Source: Lindgomyces ingoldianus
Lineage: Eukaryota > Ascomycota > Dothideomycetes > Pleosporales > Lindgomycetaceae
Length of the DNA stretch: 64,000 nucleotides
Assembly: GCF_010093535.1 (NCBI RefSeq)
Contig: NW_022985162.1
Location: forward strand, 2,826,637 to 2,890,636
Reading direction: 5' to 3'
Of this stretch, positions 11,921 to 23,017 are shown one piece after another. The notes below the pieces were generated by a model that had not been told where the DNA came from, did no database searches, and was given only the letters and a program-made list of their open reading frames with translations. The first letter of the stretch is position 1. Every line of letters starts with the position of its first letter. The translations under genes and the position numbers were made by a program.

Positions 11921-13078
11921 ATGCTGCTGCAGGTACTATTGACAGCATTTGTGGCGTTTGCTACAGCCGCGACCGACAAAGTCTTTTTCCCCAACCCGTC
12001 CGGCAGGTACCATGTTGGAAAGACTCAGCATGTGTTCAATCATACCACTCACGACGACCCTGTGGCGCCGGATGGATCCAACCACACTGGAAACTTCATT
12101 GTTGTCACGATCCTATATCCGACCACACAAGCGCCAAATCCAGAAACCTCCCTAAAGTATATGGACCATACGCTCGCCGATCTGATAGAGAAAGGTTGGG
12201 GAATCCCAGAGGGAGAGCTACAGAAGCTATGGACCCCTCTTCAGTGGCAGCCGCCAGTCCTCCCAGGCCTTCCAGGCGAGAACAAACTCCCGACACTTCT
12301 ATTCTCCCCCGGCGCTGGGATGCCCTGCTCATCTAGCACAATGATCACTGCAAATATGGCCTCGCAAGGCTACACCGTTCTGTGCATCGACCACCCCGGA
12401 GAGCCTCCCTACCTAAAGCTCCCATACGACGGCGGTGGCCAGTACGGAATACCAATCAATTACGACTGGGCCAACTACGACTTCCTCTATAAAATCAACA
12501 AAAACCGTAAATCCGATTATGATGCCCTGCTTAAGCTGTACCCAGCACTCGTCGACCAGTTCGGCGCACCTTTCAACAAGTCCACGTATATCCACTTTGG
12601 CTTCTCAATGGGGGGCAGCATCGGCACCGACCTAGTGTCCTCGCACGAGAGTGTTATGGGCGGAATTAATTATGATGGTGCATTCATCGATTATATCTTT
12701 GGTGAAACTGTCGATGTTGGGAAACCATTCCTAATGCTTCGTGATGACCAGAACAGATCTGAGGACAGCATGCACTGGGTTGAGTTCCAGGGGAACCAAA
12801 CCGGGTGGTGGGAGCATCTGCTCGTCAAGGGCTCCCACCATCTCGACTTCTCAGACGTCTCCATGTGGTTCGACCTGTTGAGCTTGGAGGGGCGGGTCAA
12901 CGCGACTCTGACGGGGACGATCAAGGGCAGGCGCATGCACGATATTATGATAGCTTTCACAACTGCATTCTTCGATAAGGTTCTCGGAAAGATGGAGTCA
13001 TTATTGGAGATGCCTTTGCCGTCGAAGAAGTGGCCTGACGTACTCTTTGTCAATAGAAGTTCGGAAAATAGAGCCTAA
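11921..13078 (+). CDS. secreted PAF-acetylhydrolase-like alpha/beta hydrolase
   Basis: Single exon of 385 aa. It starts with a typical signal peptide (MLLQVLLTAFVAFATAA) and has several N-glycosylation sequons. The nucleophile elbow GFSMGG puts the catalytic Ser at about residue 229. An Asp at about 252 (YDGAF) and His at about 307 (GSHHLDFSD) lie where the PAF-AH family (plasma/isoform II type) has its acid and base. The oxyanion-side motif CIDHPGEPPYL also fits. Family members hydrolyse short or oxidised sn-2 acyl chains of phospholipids, or other esters. The substrate here is not predictable, and secretion is inferred from the signal peptide. The ATG at 11921 is the first in frame. It stands alone between decayed genes. 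Confidence 0.85.
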   Translation: MLLQVLLTAFVAFATAATDKVFFPNPSGRYHVGKTQHVFNHTTHDDPVAPDGSNHTGNFIVVTILYPTTQAPNPETSLKYMDHTLADLIEKGWGIPEGELQKLWTPLQWQPPVLPGLPGENKLPTLLFSPGAGMPCSSSTMITANMASQGYTVLCIDHPGEPPYLKLPYDGGGQYGIPINYDWANYDFLYKINKNRKSDYDALLKLYPALVDQFGAPFNKSTYIHFGFSMGGSIGTDLVSSHESVMGGINYDGAFIDYIFGETVDVGKPFLMLRDDQNRSEDSMHWVEFQGNQTGWWEHLLVKGSHHLDFSDVSMWFDLLSLEGRVNATLTGTIKGRRMHDIMIAFTTAFFDKVLGKMESLLEMPLPSKKWPDVLFVNRSSENRA

Positions 13079-13648
13079 TAGCATTCCGGATCTGGTTCCT
13101 ACTACTGTCGTGGAATTACCTTTTCTACTACTATAGTAGTAACATAGATTGCCTAGAAGTAGGAAATCTCAGGGAAGCTCTGTAGTGCTCTAGGGCTCCA
13201 GAGTTAGTACCGCGCTAAGCTCTCGAAAATCTCAAGTACTTTTATCTTGCCCAAGTCTAAAAGGAGTTGAACAAATATAACACTAGTAAAAACTTCATAA
13301 ATATTTATACAACTCTGTTATAGAGATTTCTTTCGTAACTTAGGTAGTCGATGCGGTAGATAGGCTGAACGTGCGCGGAGTAATTCCTGTGATAAACGTA
13401 TACAAGTATTCTAGACTAGTATTTGAAAGCTTTGGTAGATAGTACAGGTAAATCAACTTCTCCTTCTACTCAGATTCATTTCTCTATCTCTTAAGAAGCC
13501 TATATTCGGGCAACAACAGTATCACATAAAACGTTACACATCGTCATCCAGTTATCGATACGAACCATTAAGGGCAGCACCTCACCATATTGAATTTCTA
13601 CCCACGCTATCCATTCCAATCTCAGCAACCCCTCACACTCTCCCGATA
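13079..13648. other. intergenic, A/T-rich; perfect 16-bp palindrome
   Basis: This follows the esterase stop codon. A perfect palindrome TACTACTATAGTAGTA lies at 13126-13141, about 50 bases past the stop, where it could form a hairpin in the 3' UTR. No gene is seen. Confidence 0.45.
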
Positions 13649-15420
13649 CTATGTCTTCTCGTCCGCATTACCTTGTTCATAATCGTTCGCATGGTTCGTT
13701 GCCTTACGCTTACCCCGCTCATGGGATACTCTCTTGATGTTCAACCATTGCATCCCAGGTGCAGCGAGAATTGAAAAGCAAACAACACCTCACCGCGAAT
13801 ATGAAGATGTTCTGGATTGCCTTGGAATAGGCCCAGCGAAGGCCACGAACCACGTCGGCCGACGGGGAAAGATCATTTAAAGTCAGTGGGCCAGCATGGA
13901 CAATGGCATCCACCGCAATCTCTTGGGCAATTTTTTGGGATGTATTTTCCCAGGGCCGTTGAGGAGGATTGCATTGCCAATTAGTATGGCGACTGTTCTA
14001 GTATCAGGTCAGGAACGCATATTTCTAAGCTATGGCTTGCATACCCCCCGAGCTGCAAAAAAAAAAATGTTGCGACACATCAAATCCAGTCAGTCAGCAT
14101 TTTAACCCAAAAGCATTCGTAAGGGCTGTTACCATTTGCGAGAAAAACATCAGTATCACTGTTAAGTATTAGCCAATATTCTCCACCGAATAACCTCCGA
14201 TCGACCTACCTGCATCACGGCTTGGATTGCGATATGAGGCATATTTATACCCATACCAGTCCAATTCCCGTTACCGCTAAGAGCAACGCCCGTTGAAGGG
14301 TTGACGTCGTTGGGGATATTTGAGTCTTTAGCCCAGTTCCGATGGCGCAAATAACTGGGCCAATCATAATTGTGGGCATTTACACGGTTCTTGTATCAAC
14401 GATCATCCAAGATACTCGATATTTCGTGCACGGAAAGAGCTATTCCCTACATAGTGACCAAATCGTGCTACCAAACCTTCAGACAGCAAGAAAGCAAAGA
14501 ATTGAGGGACGGTCAGCGCGATGTAGTTGACTCCGCTCTGAATTGCAGATGTGCCTGGCACAGCCTGGAAATAAAATCGAAGGTAGTATAGTTTCTGTTC
14601 GTTACCAGCTTCATCGCCTCTAGTTTAGCACCAGTATTAACTAATTAATACTGACCAGATAGTACGAATGTTATAGCAAAACAGGAACAGAGATCCGAAA
14701 ACAGCAGTTCGTTGGCGAAGGAAGCACACCGGAATTAGCGCATGCTCGTTCAATCTCCACTGCGTGACCCAGAACAAAGTCTTCAGGACATCGAAACCAA
14801 CAAGCAGCCTAATCACCCGAGACCAGCTCCAAGGATCAGTGTTCCCACCATATTGGAGTGCAATACACAAATATGACACAATGCCTAGGAGCAGAGCCAC
14901 ACCAATCGGGTCGACTCTCTTTAGTTTGTCTTCAACGGAAATTGTCGCTCTGAGACTCCTGCGAGTTGCCTAGGGTTCAAAGAGAAAGTGACAAGAACGG
15001 TGGCGACGAAGCCCAGTGGGAGGTTTCTACACAGATGTCAGAGCCTGTTATTCCAAATTAGATCCACTTACATCCAGAAACACCACCCTCATTAACTTTG
15101 TCCGTGAAGACTCTTCCAACAACCAGTCCGACACTGCAGGTAATCCCGAATGCAATAATCCCGACTGTAATGTACAGGGGACGCTTCTCTAACTCGGAAA
15201 TGTACGTGAGAATCCCCATTGCATCTTGAAGAAGACCAGCAGCGCCTATCCCTACGATCGCCCGACCCAAAATGAAGACTTCCGCCAATGGAGCGGCAGC
15301 ATAGAGGGTTGAGCCAGCTTTAAATACGTCAGCTTTTCGCTCCTAACATCTTACGCGAGGGGAGATTGACTTTCACCCGCCTGCGTATGCCCACATCTAT
15401 GATGCCATTGATGTAAATGC
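13649..15420 (-). pseudogene. decayed MFS drug/toxin efflux transporter (DHA2/TRI12-like)
   Basis: Read on the minus strand, MFS blocks appear in the correct order but in different frames. They are FILGRAIVGIGAAGLLQ and ISELEKRPLYI (15290-15170), NLPLGFVATVLVTFSL after an apparent intron (about 15030), and LKRVDPIGVALLLG with ALQYGG (about 14930-14840). GMGINMPHIAIQAVMQ follows (about 14240), then LRWAYSKAIQNIFIF (about 13830) and a C-terminal tail with GMQWLNIKRVSHERG, ending at a TAG at 13649-13651. Frame shifts fall between 15000 and 14930 and near 13790, and the first transmembrane helices are not readable. The family is proton antiporters exporting drugs or secondary metabolites at the plasma membrane. 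The coding frame is clearly broken. Confidence 0.8.
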
Positions 15421-15604
15421 CTAGCTCCTTTAGATATGTTCTATCATTTTATGTTGTTATTTACGCCATGAGCTTAAAAGATTTCCACCACTGATGCAAA
15501 TACATGGAAAATTCTGCTGGTCTATTCTTCTTTAGCTAGTAGGAGGCGTATCCATCAAGCAAATATGGTTTCATCCTCAAAGCATCTAGATCCTAAAATC
15601 TGTG
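15421..15604. other. gap between two divergently oriented relics
   Basis: This short stretch separates the dead MFS gene (minus) from the dead P450 gene (plus). It would have been their shared promoter, which fits co-regulated cluster genes. No motif stands out. Confidence 0.35.
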
Positions 15605-16470
15605 CAGCAACCCAGATACTTTATATTATGTCTTTACTACGGGGGGCGTTGAAGGGAGATATGCTTAAACTGCACGAGAAGTACAGAGATGTCATCTAGC
15701 TTGGTCCTAACAAACTCTCCTTCGCGGTTGTAGATGCTTGGAGGGACACCTACATGTATCGCCCAGGGCAGAAAGGAGACAAGAAGGGTGCGATCTGGAA
15801 CATAGGTACGGAACACTTCGTGTTCTACCGTGTATGGACCTGATAGTGAGTTTTAGTACCAAACGATATGCTGTGACTACGACAGATATTCATGTTTGCG
15901 CTCGTATGTGGAGACTCCTAGCTTGATCATTCAACGAGCAGTCTTTGCGGAAATAAGAACCTTTTCTGGAAGGAGACACAAACATCGTAATCAAGCGCAT
16001 CAAAGTGAAGTATGACTAGGGTAAGGATGACAAAGATCATGCCGTCGTGAACATGCTAGGCTAGTCAACTTCTTTTCTATAGAAATTATCGGTGACCTTG
16101 CCTTGGGCCAGGCATTCCACTAGCTAGATGGAGCATGCGTCACTCCTAGGTGAGCACACTCTACCACTTCTGCAAAGGCATGATGATTGCAGCTGCAGCT
16201 CGCCCTCTTCCCAGTTACTGCATACATGTTCGAACCGTTCCAGAGAGATGGCTTCCCTTTGGTCAACGCCCTAAAGAATTCACAAATGACCGACTATCTG
16301 CAAGTCAGCCTTTTAATATAGGCTCGACTAATTCCATAGGGAAACCATTGGCATGGGCCAGGATGAGGATCTTGGTATCGAGGGTCAAGATCAGTCGTAA
16401 TATCTTAAGGGTTGATGTAGAAGCAGTTAAAGAGACTTCAAATCTTTCATTAACGCACAAAGTTTCTTAA
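15605..16470 (+). pseudogene. decayed cytochrome P450
   Basis: N-terminal P450 signatures are readable: LKLHEKYRDVI, an in-frame TAG, LGPNKLSFAVVDAWRD and MYRPGQK (15640-15770). Then comes the I/E-region block FFSIEIIGDLALGQAFH (about 16070-16120). After a large internal deletion the C-terminal end follows: PERWLP, then FTNDRL.ASQPFNIG and the heme-binding loop STNSIGKPLAWARMRIL (about 16230-16375). The invariant heme-ligand Cys of the loop is a Ser. There are several stops and missing helices, including the usual I-helix and ExxR region. Fungal enzymes with these motifs oxidise secondary metabolites. The gene is dead by three independent criteria. Confidence 0.82.
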
Positions 16471-16639
16471 TAAATGCGCTTGTTGTCGTGTATGACTGAC
16501 TCATGATACAGTTCGTCGTAATCCGTACAATACCTAACTGACCATGATAAAATGCCGAACCTCTTGATTATATCCTACATTTTAGAGATCTATTTTTAAT
16601 GCAACCTTATTATGCCGTACTGATATCATATGCATGATT

Positions 16640-19305
16640 TCACGCTATCAAGGCCACCAATGCAACAGCCACAGCCACAGCCACCATCCACCTCCCTTCA
16701 CTCTTCACGTTTCCACCCCCTCCCGTTGCCGCCCCCGTAGGGTTTGATGTCCCCGTAGGCCTCACAACCCCTGTATCCGTCCCCGTAACCGGCACCGTGG
16801 TCCCTCCCCCATCACTCAAAACTACCACACCTGTCGACGCAACACTAAACGTCGTTCCCCCAATCGTAACCGCCGGATCCCCTACCCCTATCGTCGTCCC
16901 CGGCCCCAGCACCAACTCCCCATTGTACATCGTGTACGTATTCGAGCCAATCGTAATAACCTGCGTCGAAATCGCAACCGGGATTGTGGAAGTCCCTGAC
17001 GGACCCACGATCACGACACCAGCAGTTCCTATGCTATATATAGTTCCGGAGATGGTAATAGCTGGGTCTCCGAAACTGAGTGTCGTCCCTGGTCCGAGGA
17101 CTAAGGCGCCGTTTGCGAGCGTGTATGTAGATGCGCCGATTGTGAGGATTTGTGGGCCGCTGGTGGGAATTGGGATTGTGGAGGTTCCTTGTGGGCCTAT
17201 GACCACGATACCACTAGGACCAATACTTAACGTGCTGCCGCTGACGGTGATCGCGGGATCCCCGGGTCGAAGTGTAGTACCCAGTGCGAGGATAACACTG
17301 CCAGCAGGATCAATGGTCAGTGGAGAGTTACCAGGGCCAAGGGTCACGGTCACGGGATTATTGCTAAAGGGGATGTTAGTACTGGTGCTAGGGGAAATTA
17401 TAGTGAGACCGCCATCGCCGATGCTGAAGGTTGTGCTGGATATGACGAGGGGTGCGCCGCCGCGTGTGAGTGTGGTTCCGGGATTGATGATGAGGCCGCC
17501 GGAGGGGTCTACAGGGATGACAGTGGGTCCGACGGTTATTGTAGGGAGTTGGGGGTTGGAGGGAGGATTTAATGCCGGGTTTGTGGGGTTTGGGGTTGGG
17601 GTCGGAGCCGGATTTTGTCCAGGGTTGGGGCTGGAGTTTGGATTCGGGTTAGCACTCGGCGGGTCATTATTGTTGTTTGGTGGATTCGTATTCGGATTTG
17701 GGTTTGGGTTTGGGTTTGTATTGGGAGGGGCTTGAGAACTGCTTGGTGGATCCGGATTCTGGTTCGTGGGAGGCGGAGTTACCACAGGTACACTACCAGT
17801 CCCTGATTGACCTGGTTGCGGAGGCGTACGGACTGGCTCGGCAGTTGCTGGAGATGTGGGCTCTACAATTGCGCTTGTCGGGAATATATTACCTACGCTA
17901 TGGAGCGCGACTGGCGGGTCAAAGATCCCGTACATGTCGAACGCGCAAGAGTTCCAGTTTGGATCAAGATTTCGGACTTGTGGAGGCATGACCATTACAG
18001 GATAGTAATTGTGAGGGAAGACTACGGAGCATAGAGGCCGATTGTTTGCACAGTTACGCTGGCCGTAGTATGCACTATTGACACATTTAGTTCAAGCTTT
18101 ATGGGTGTCTAATAATTGACTTACCTCCATGGTGTAGGGTCGTTGAAATCATCGTAGTTCACAGACCACGGTAAGAGATTATGGGGATACTTCCTGACGC
18201 TGTAGAGATCTGTTGAAGCAATTGTTACAACGTTAGGCCCAGAAACCTGACGGGTAATTTGCTTTCCACAGTTGTCAATGACATATGGTTCCATCATTGA
18301 GAGGTAGACATTTCCCTGATACATCGTAATTCCATCAACTACAGCGTATGGCCCTGTTGTTGTTGGAACATATGCTAGAACCACATTAGCTTCTGGTCCC
18401 CACGTCCAGGCGAGTCGACTTACTATGATTGATATCCGGGATATACGAAGTTGCTATGCCCCCAATTGGATCCCAGGCACAATAATCCCGACTCACGGAT
18501 GTTGTAACAGGCCAAAAATACAGGCTCATGCCTCCATGTTGGAATGTGCACGAAGTTGATACACATGCTGAGCAGGACGGCCGAACCGGCTCAGTCATAG
18601 TTACTCGCACCGACCCTGGCACTTTCCAATACGAACTGAAATACGATGAATAGCTGGTCTGAAGACCTAAGCAATCGCTGAATCCTATGCTGCAGTTTGG
18701 TGGAGCGCTAGGGTATTCACTTCCGGTGGTATATACGACTGGATATGTAGAATAAATGGCTGTTGTTGAAATCGTTGTCGTGACCGGACCGGCATATGAA
18801 ATAGCCCCGATGCCGGTACCGCACACTCGCGTGATGTTATAATTTTCTTTGTAAAATATCGTAGACGTATAGTTTGCGGTGTTGATTTTGGAAGTAACAT
18901 AACGGTTGCTACTTGAGTAGGCCTGGGAAGCCTTTGACCACGAGACATATTCAGCGTTGCAGGCAGATCCTGAATTGTTTCCTACAGCTATTGTCTCCTT
19001 AGATTTTTCTTCTTTCCTAAACAGGCGAGGATATTCGCAAAGAAATGATTGAGAAGGAATTGGGCCGACAGCGTACCAGTAGACGTAAAACTAAGAGTAG
19101 CACTACCCGAAACCGACGCAGTGTTGTTGACGAACGAAGAAGCCGCAGTCGAGCTATTGAACATAGATGAAATCGTCAAATCTACGCGAATTAGCATATG
19201 ATCGTATTTGCCATCTTCATTTTTCGGAAAATAATTACTCGAGACGATTTGTGCGAAGTTCAAAGAAGCCAGAGCGAGCAGAACGCCCAAGCTGCAAACC
19301 AACAT
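16640..19305 (-). CDS. GPI-anchored, Gly/Thr/Pro-rich cell-wall protein
   Basis: Four exons with matching phases: 19305-19077, 18981-18424, 18374-18125 and 18074-16640 (823 aa). Introns start GTACGC, GTAAGT and GTAAGT. It begins with a signal peptide (MLVCSLGVLLALASLNFAQ) and continues with a Cys- and Tyr-containing N-glycosylated region of about 350 aa. A Pro/Asn linker rich in NPNPN and PPSS follows. Then come about four repeats of some 60 residues on the theme GPGTTL..GDPAITI.G...SIG..GVV, each ending in STIPV or similar. The C-terminus is a Gly-rich stretch and a hydrophobic tail (MVAVAVAVALVALIA), as in GPI signals. Its likely place is the outer membrane/wall interface, and no enzyme motif is seen. 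Exon joins are well supported; the role is inferred from composition. Confidence 0.82.
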
Positions 19306-20528
19306 CGGAAGTACCTGCGCGGGAGGCGTTGAGCGATGGAGCGCTAAGCTGAGGATCCCGCAAGCTCCCCTCCATCCTCTTTATGAAGTTGAGAAATGTA
19401 GACTAGAAGCACTTGGCAAAGGGAAGGATTTCGGCCTGACGTTCGCTTCCGGCATCCCCCATGCAAAAATCAGCCAGGGTGTTTCATTATCGGATGCTTT
19501 AAAAATGCATTCGGTATTCGCCGCCGGGTTTAAGGATGCTTCAAAGGGACTTGATTCGCTAGTTCGAGTAGAAGGATCGGACAATAAGGTGAGGTAAGAA
19601 CTAAGATCGGCTTTGAGTCGGGTTGTATATTGGACAATCGCGCTCCGCCCCGTTATAAATTGCGATGTGGGTCCCTGCGTGGAACGAGCGGACCCAACCA
19701 AGTATCTCTCTGCAAAAACAGTCATGTGCGAAAGGGAAATGTAGCTCTAGTAGGAATGAGCAACGAAGATTCTGCTTGTCAGATCGCGAATACTTTCCCT
19801 ACTCGAACAGAGGAAGAAAGAATGATAATAACATACATCAGTTCGCATACTCGTCAAGCCCAGTTCTTTAGTTTAGTCACGGAAGGGGGGTCATCTAACA
19901 CATTCCGTCACTAAATTCCAACATCCCAAAATCCAGCTATAGCCCAAAGAACTTGTCCATTCAGTTAACATCACGCCCTTGGGTAGAGCGACGAGTCGAT
20001 TGCGTGCGTAAAGAATTAGTCCCACTCTCCAAGACTCTCCTCAATGACTTTCCATTGTGTAAGCCTGGATGGTGGTACAGCGGAAGAGTCTTATTTAGGT
20101 GGAGCGTCTAGGAGCAGCCTGGCTTGGCCCGGTTACACACTGGACGCTGGACCCGTCGACCCTGTACCACTAGTCTACGCTATGACCGTCCTCTGAAGAT
20201 ATTTCTCTTGACTTGAAGCCGGCTCTAGACTTGGTGCAAATCTTCTAGATGCTCACTAGTTGCTCCTTAGGAATGTCCTCTTGCCCACAGGGATAGATGC
20301 TCTTTAACGTTAAGCAGGTTCAGACTTCAAACGAAGCCCTCGTAATTAACGACGATCGAATTCATCAGGGCGTCATACATAAAGAATATTAGGTAATTAA
20401 GACTCGGTGGCACGCACAAGGGTACGATATGGAGAAACGGTAGAGGGTGTTGAAACTGGGGAAAGCAAAAGGCTTCTAGAGGACACTCAACAAACATCGA
20501 AATCGGTCAGGGGAACAGGGGATGTCAT
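19306..20528. other. promoter side of the GPI-protein gene; no other gene seen
   Basis: A minus-strand open frame (19381-19725, 114 codons) lies directly upstream of the GPI-protein start. It has no recognisable domain and is probably leader or promoter sequence. I see no RNA gene or repeat from 19730 to 20528. Confidence 0.4.
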
Positions 20529-21354
20529 TTAATATTGTACCTGGAGAGTAGCTATTGCAAGATGTCGGAGAGCGCATGCATGTAGTTCCAATACTGGAAA
20601 TAATTTGGTGTAGTTCAGAGGAAAGTCCATTTCGTATACAACGACTTGAGTGTTCGACACGCTGAGAGGAGCCACGCCAAGACTTTTTTCAAAGCAATTT
20701 CTAGAAAGCCACAACCGTTCTACACTTTAGATTTGATATGGAAATTTCGAGCAGCCCTCCTTATTCTCTATCGCTAGTACAATCCTTATGCCTGGGTGAG
20801 ATTTGCAAGAGGGGAATCAACTCCGCGAGTTTTACCTGTGCCCCACTAATTCTAGCAGTTATCTCGGTAAAATCTAGCAAGAGATATCCAAGAACTCTCT
20901 GAAAGGACAGCGTGTGCCACATGCCATAAATGGCCGTGTATCTGCGATTTGAAGTGAGAATCAGGGTTGCAGATAGAGCGACCTCATTTTGGGGCTTGGG
21001 TTGATTAAATGGTTTGCTATTTTCTTGCTAGCGGTTTGTCCAGGGGCTTTGACTTAACAATAACGAGCGATCAGTCCAATTCTAAAGTTATCTGTTTGGG
21101 AGAGGTACGGCAGTCCCAGCTATAAACTTGAATGCATTGCAAAGTCCGGGACTTTCAAAATGGTTCCAAGGAGCAATAAATGGATTGCCTCGCAGCGAGA
21201 CGACATGCTTATACAAGAATGGAGTAACAATGTAATAGAGGCGCTTGCTCGTGAGCGCTTGCTTAGATAGGTAATCTACCCTGTGACCGCTCGGCTTGAT
21301 CGATATTTTTTGAATGTTTGTCCCACTAATTCGTCTGATAAGCCTAAAACGCAA
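20529..21354 (-). pseudogene. decayed F-box protein gene
   Basis: The 5' part (21354-21088, minus) carries the F-box tail pattern LSKQALTSKRLYYIVTPFLYKHVV. A middle piece in another frame reads WHTLSFQRVLGYLLLDF and ARISGAQVKLAELIPLL. The 3' piece (20714-20529) reads LWLSRN-like Leu-rich sequence with LHACALRHLAIATLQ. Stops and frame changes separate the pieces, and the first part of the F-box and its ATG are absent. In the family the F-box binds Skp1 and the following repeats pick substrates. Broken state seen directly; family call moderate. Confidence 0.55.
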
Positions 21355-21952
21355 GCTGCCAGCGAGAACTAGATTACCTTCATTCCGTTTCTTGAGAGCT
21401 AGGGGTAGTGGGAGAAAGGAATAGTGGTTCAGGAGAGACTGATGATTTAAAGTGGAACCCTGAGCGGGACAACGTTCCCATTGGACCTAAATAGCAGTTG
21501 ATTATAGAATGACGGCTGCGATAGTGAGTCTTCGAAGTCTAAGGATCAGGTGGTGCCATGCATGCCCCGATCCCATCTCACTCAGCTCTTTCGTGGTTTC
21601 AGCATAACCTCAAATCATTGGAATCTCTTTCCATCGTCTATTGTAAACATATCAAGAATGTAGAATGCTGGTAGATAACTAAATGGGATTCTGAAGGGAC
21701 AACGAATGGGGTACTTTCGTCTAGACGAAGATTTACGACGCAGTATCCCTTCTGCCTGCTTCTTGGATATGGTGCTCGCGGTGTTCCCTGATATTCAACT
21801 TACATTAGTCCCTGCCCATGCCAATCTCGCAGAGGTCAGCGACCCAGAGTCTGTCTCGGCTGCCCGTTCATATCGTTGTACCCGCCATAGTACGGCTGCT
21901 GAGGAAAAAGCAATAGTCGAAAACAATGTCCAACAGGACCAGTGAAGGTACC
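21355..21952. other. no gene recognised
   Basis: A plus-strand open frame (21706-21945) has no domain and partly overlaps the 3' side of the next minus-strand gene. Confidence 0.4.
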
Positions 21953-23017
21953 TCAGTACATGTGACGGCATCTCTCTCCACGCCACCATTGCCGCCACCT
22001 TGCATTCCTTTTTGCCTCGACAAGGGGCCCCCTCTGAACCTCTACCACTACATCTTCCTCACTCCACCCACGGTCCTTGATCTCCTGCCCGACTGTCTTC
22101 CCTTCCCTATATATACGATGGACAACATGTTCCTCCTGGATATCTTTCCAGGGAAGACGGGGTTTATTCCAGCCAAAGCCTTCTATTGCGACTGCAACCC
22201 GAGGGTCAAAATGGTGCATACGGATCTGCATTGCCCACAGGTGCCATACAGGCTTTGGAAAATGAAGAATGTTGTTTCCTAGGGCCAACCAAATGGGGAC
22301 CTGTCCTTGGAAAGCAACAGCTTCGAGGTCTGGGAAGTGCTTACGGACCATCTCCATTGTGTCACCTATTATCTGTGGGGCGAAGCGGTCGGGCCCGGTA
22401 ATGGTGATCCGCCGGAGAGATTGGAGATGTTTCGGACAAATATGTGAGAGATACCTCACCCAAGGGTTGAGGTCTTGGCTTGAAACGGAGACTACCGTCT
22501 CCCTGAGTAGAAGATTCTGGGCTTCCTGGTATACGAATTTACATGTCCACATAATGGCGATAGAGCTGGTTGGGTTTGGCTTCAGTTTCGGATTATAGGT
22601 ACATCGTTCAGAGTCCTTGCATAGACCAGACCACTTAGGATTAGCACAAAGTAGCGGAGACTTAGGATTTGGCGCGAGGCAAGGAGTCCAGGAAAACCAA
22701 GCACGACGCCAGCCCCCATCTTCCAGATTCGCTTCTGGGTGATGGTGAACGTGTATGAGGGCCGAGTGAAAGACGTGATGGTAGATGAGTAGGCGCAGTT
22801 CAGCGGGTAATCCGAGGAAAGTTGCACGCGGATTCTTCGGTTGAGACGGGGCAGGGGAGGGAGAGGGAGGGCGCAGCACAACCCTCTGGACCCGGGGTTT
22901 GCGTGACACTCGAGATTTCGAGGATTTGGAGATGAGGCTTGCTTTGCCTTTGCCTTTAGCACGGCGTGAGGTCTCAGAACGCTTCAGGGCAGGGCGATTC
23001 CGGAGAGTAGGTGCCAT
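21953..23017 (-). CDS. F-box/2EXR-like protein of unknown role
   Basis: Single exon, 354 aa from the ATG at 23017; the frame is open further upstream only through a GTG. A basic, Ser/Lys-rich N-terminus of about 75 aa is followed by FLGLPAELRLLIYHHVF, the signature start of 2EXR/F-box-like domains. Next come IMWTCKFVYQEAQNLLL (the 'R-x-[IV]-Y-x-E-A' helix) and a block of LRRITITGPDRF type. The C-terminus is basic (RNARWRQWWRGERCR). Such proteins are thought to be substrate receptors or protein-binding scaffolds, but this subgroup has no known function. A CATAAATA box lies about 70 bases upstream of the ATG (23085-23092). It is divergent from the gene at 23468, and it is the only intact member among four similar decayed loci in this window. 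Confidence 0.78.
   Translation of the reverse strand: MAPTLRNRPALKRSETSRRAKGKGKASLISKSSKSRVSRKPRVQRVVLRPPSPSPAPSQPKNPRATFLGLPAELRLLIYHHVFHSALIHVHHHPEANLEDGGWRRAWFSWTPCLAPNPKSPLLCANPKWSGLCKDSERCTYNPKLKPNPTSSIAIMWTCKFVYQEAQNLLLRETVVSVSSQDLNPWVRYLSHICPKHLQSLRRITITGPDRFAPQIIGDTMEMVRKHFPDLEAVAFQGQVPIWLALGNNILHFPKPVWHLWAMQIRMHHFDPRVAVAIEGFGWNKPRLPWKDIQEEHVVHRIYREGKTVGQEIKDRGWSEEDVVVEVQRGPLVEAKRNARWRQWWRGERCRHMY

Noticed and set aside
16797..17735. 312-codon plus-strand open frame
   Set aside because: It is antisense to the repeat exon of the GPI-anchored protein, whose four exons join in phase with a signal peptide and anchor.
21706..22598. Plus-strand frames opposite the F-box/2EXR-like gene
   Set aside because: They are shadow frames. 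The minus-strand gene has a long open frame with family motifs.
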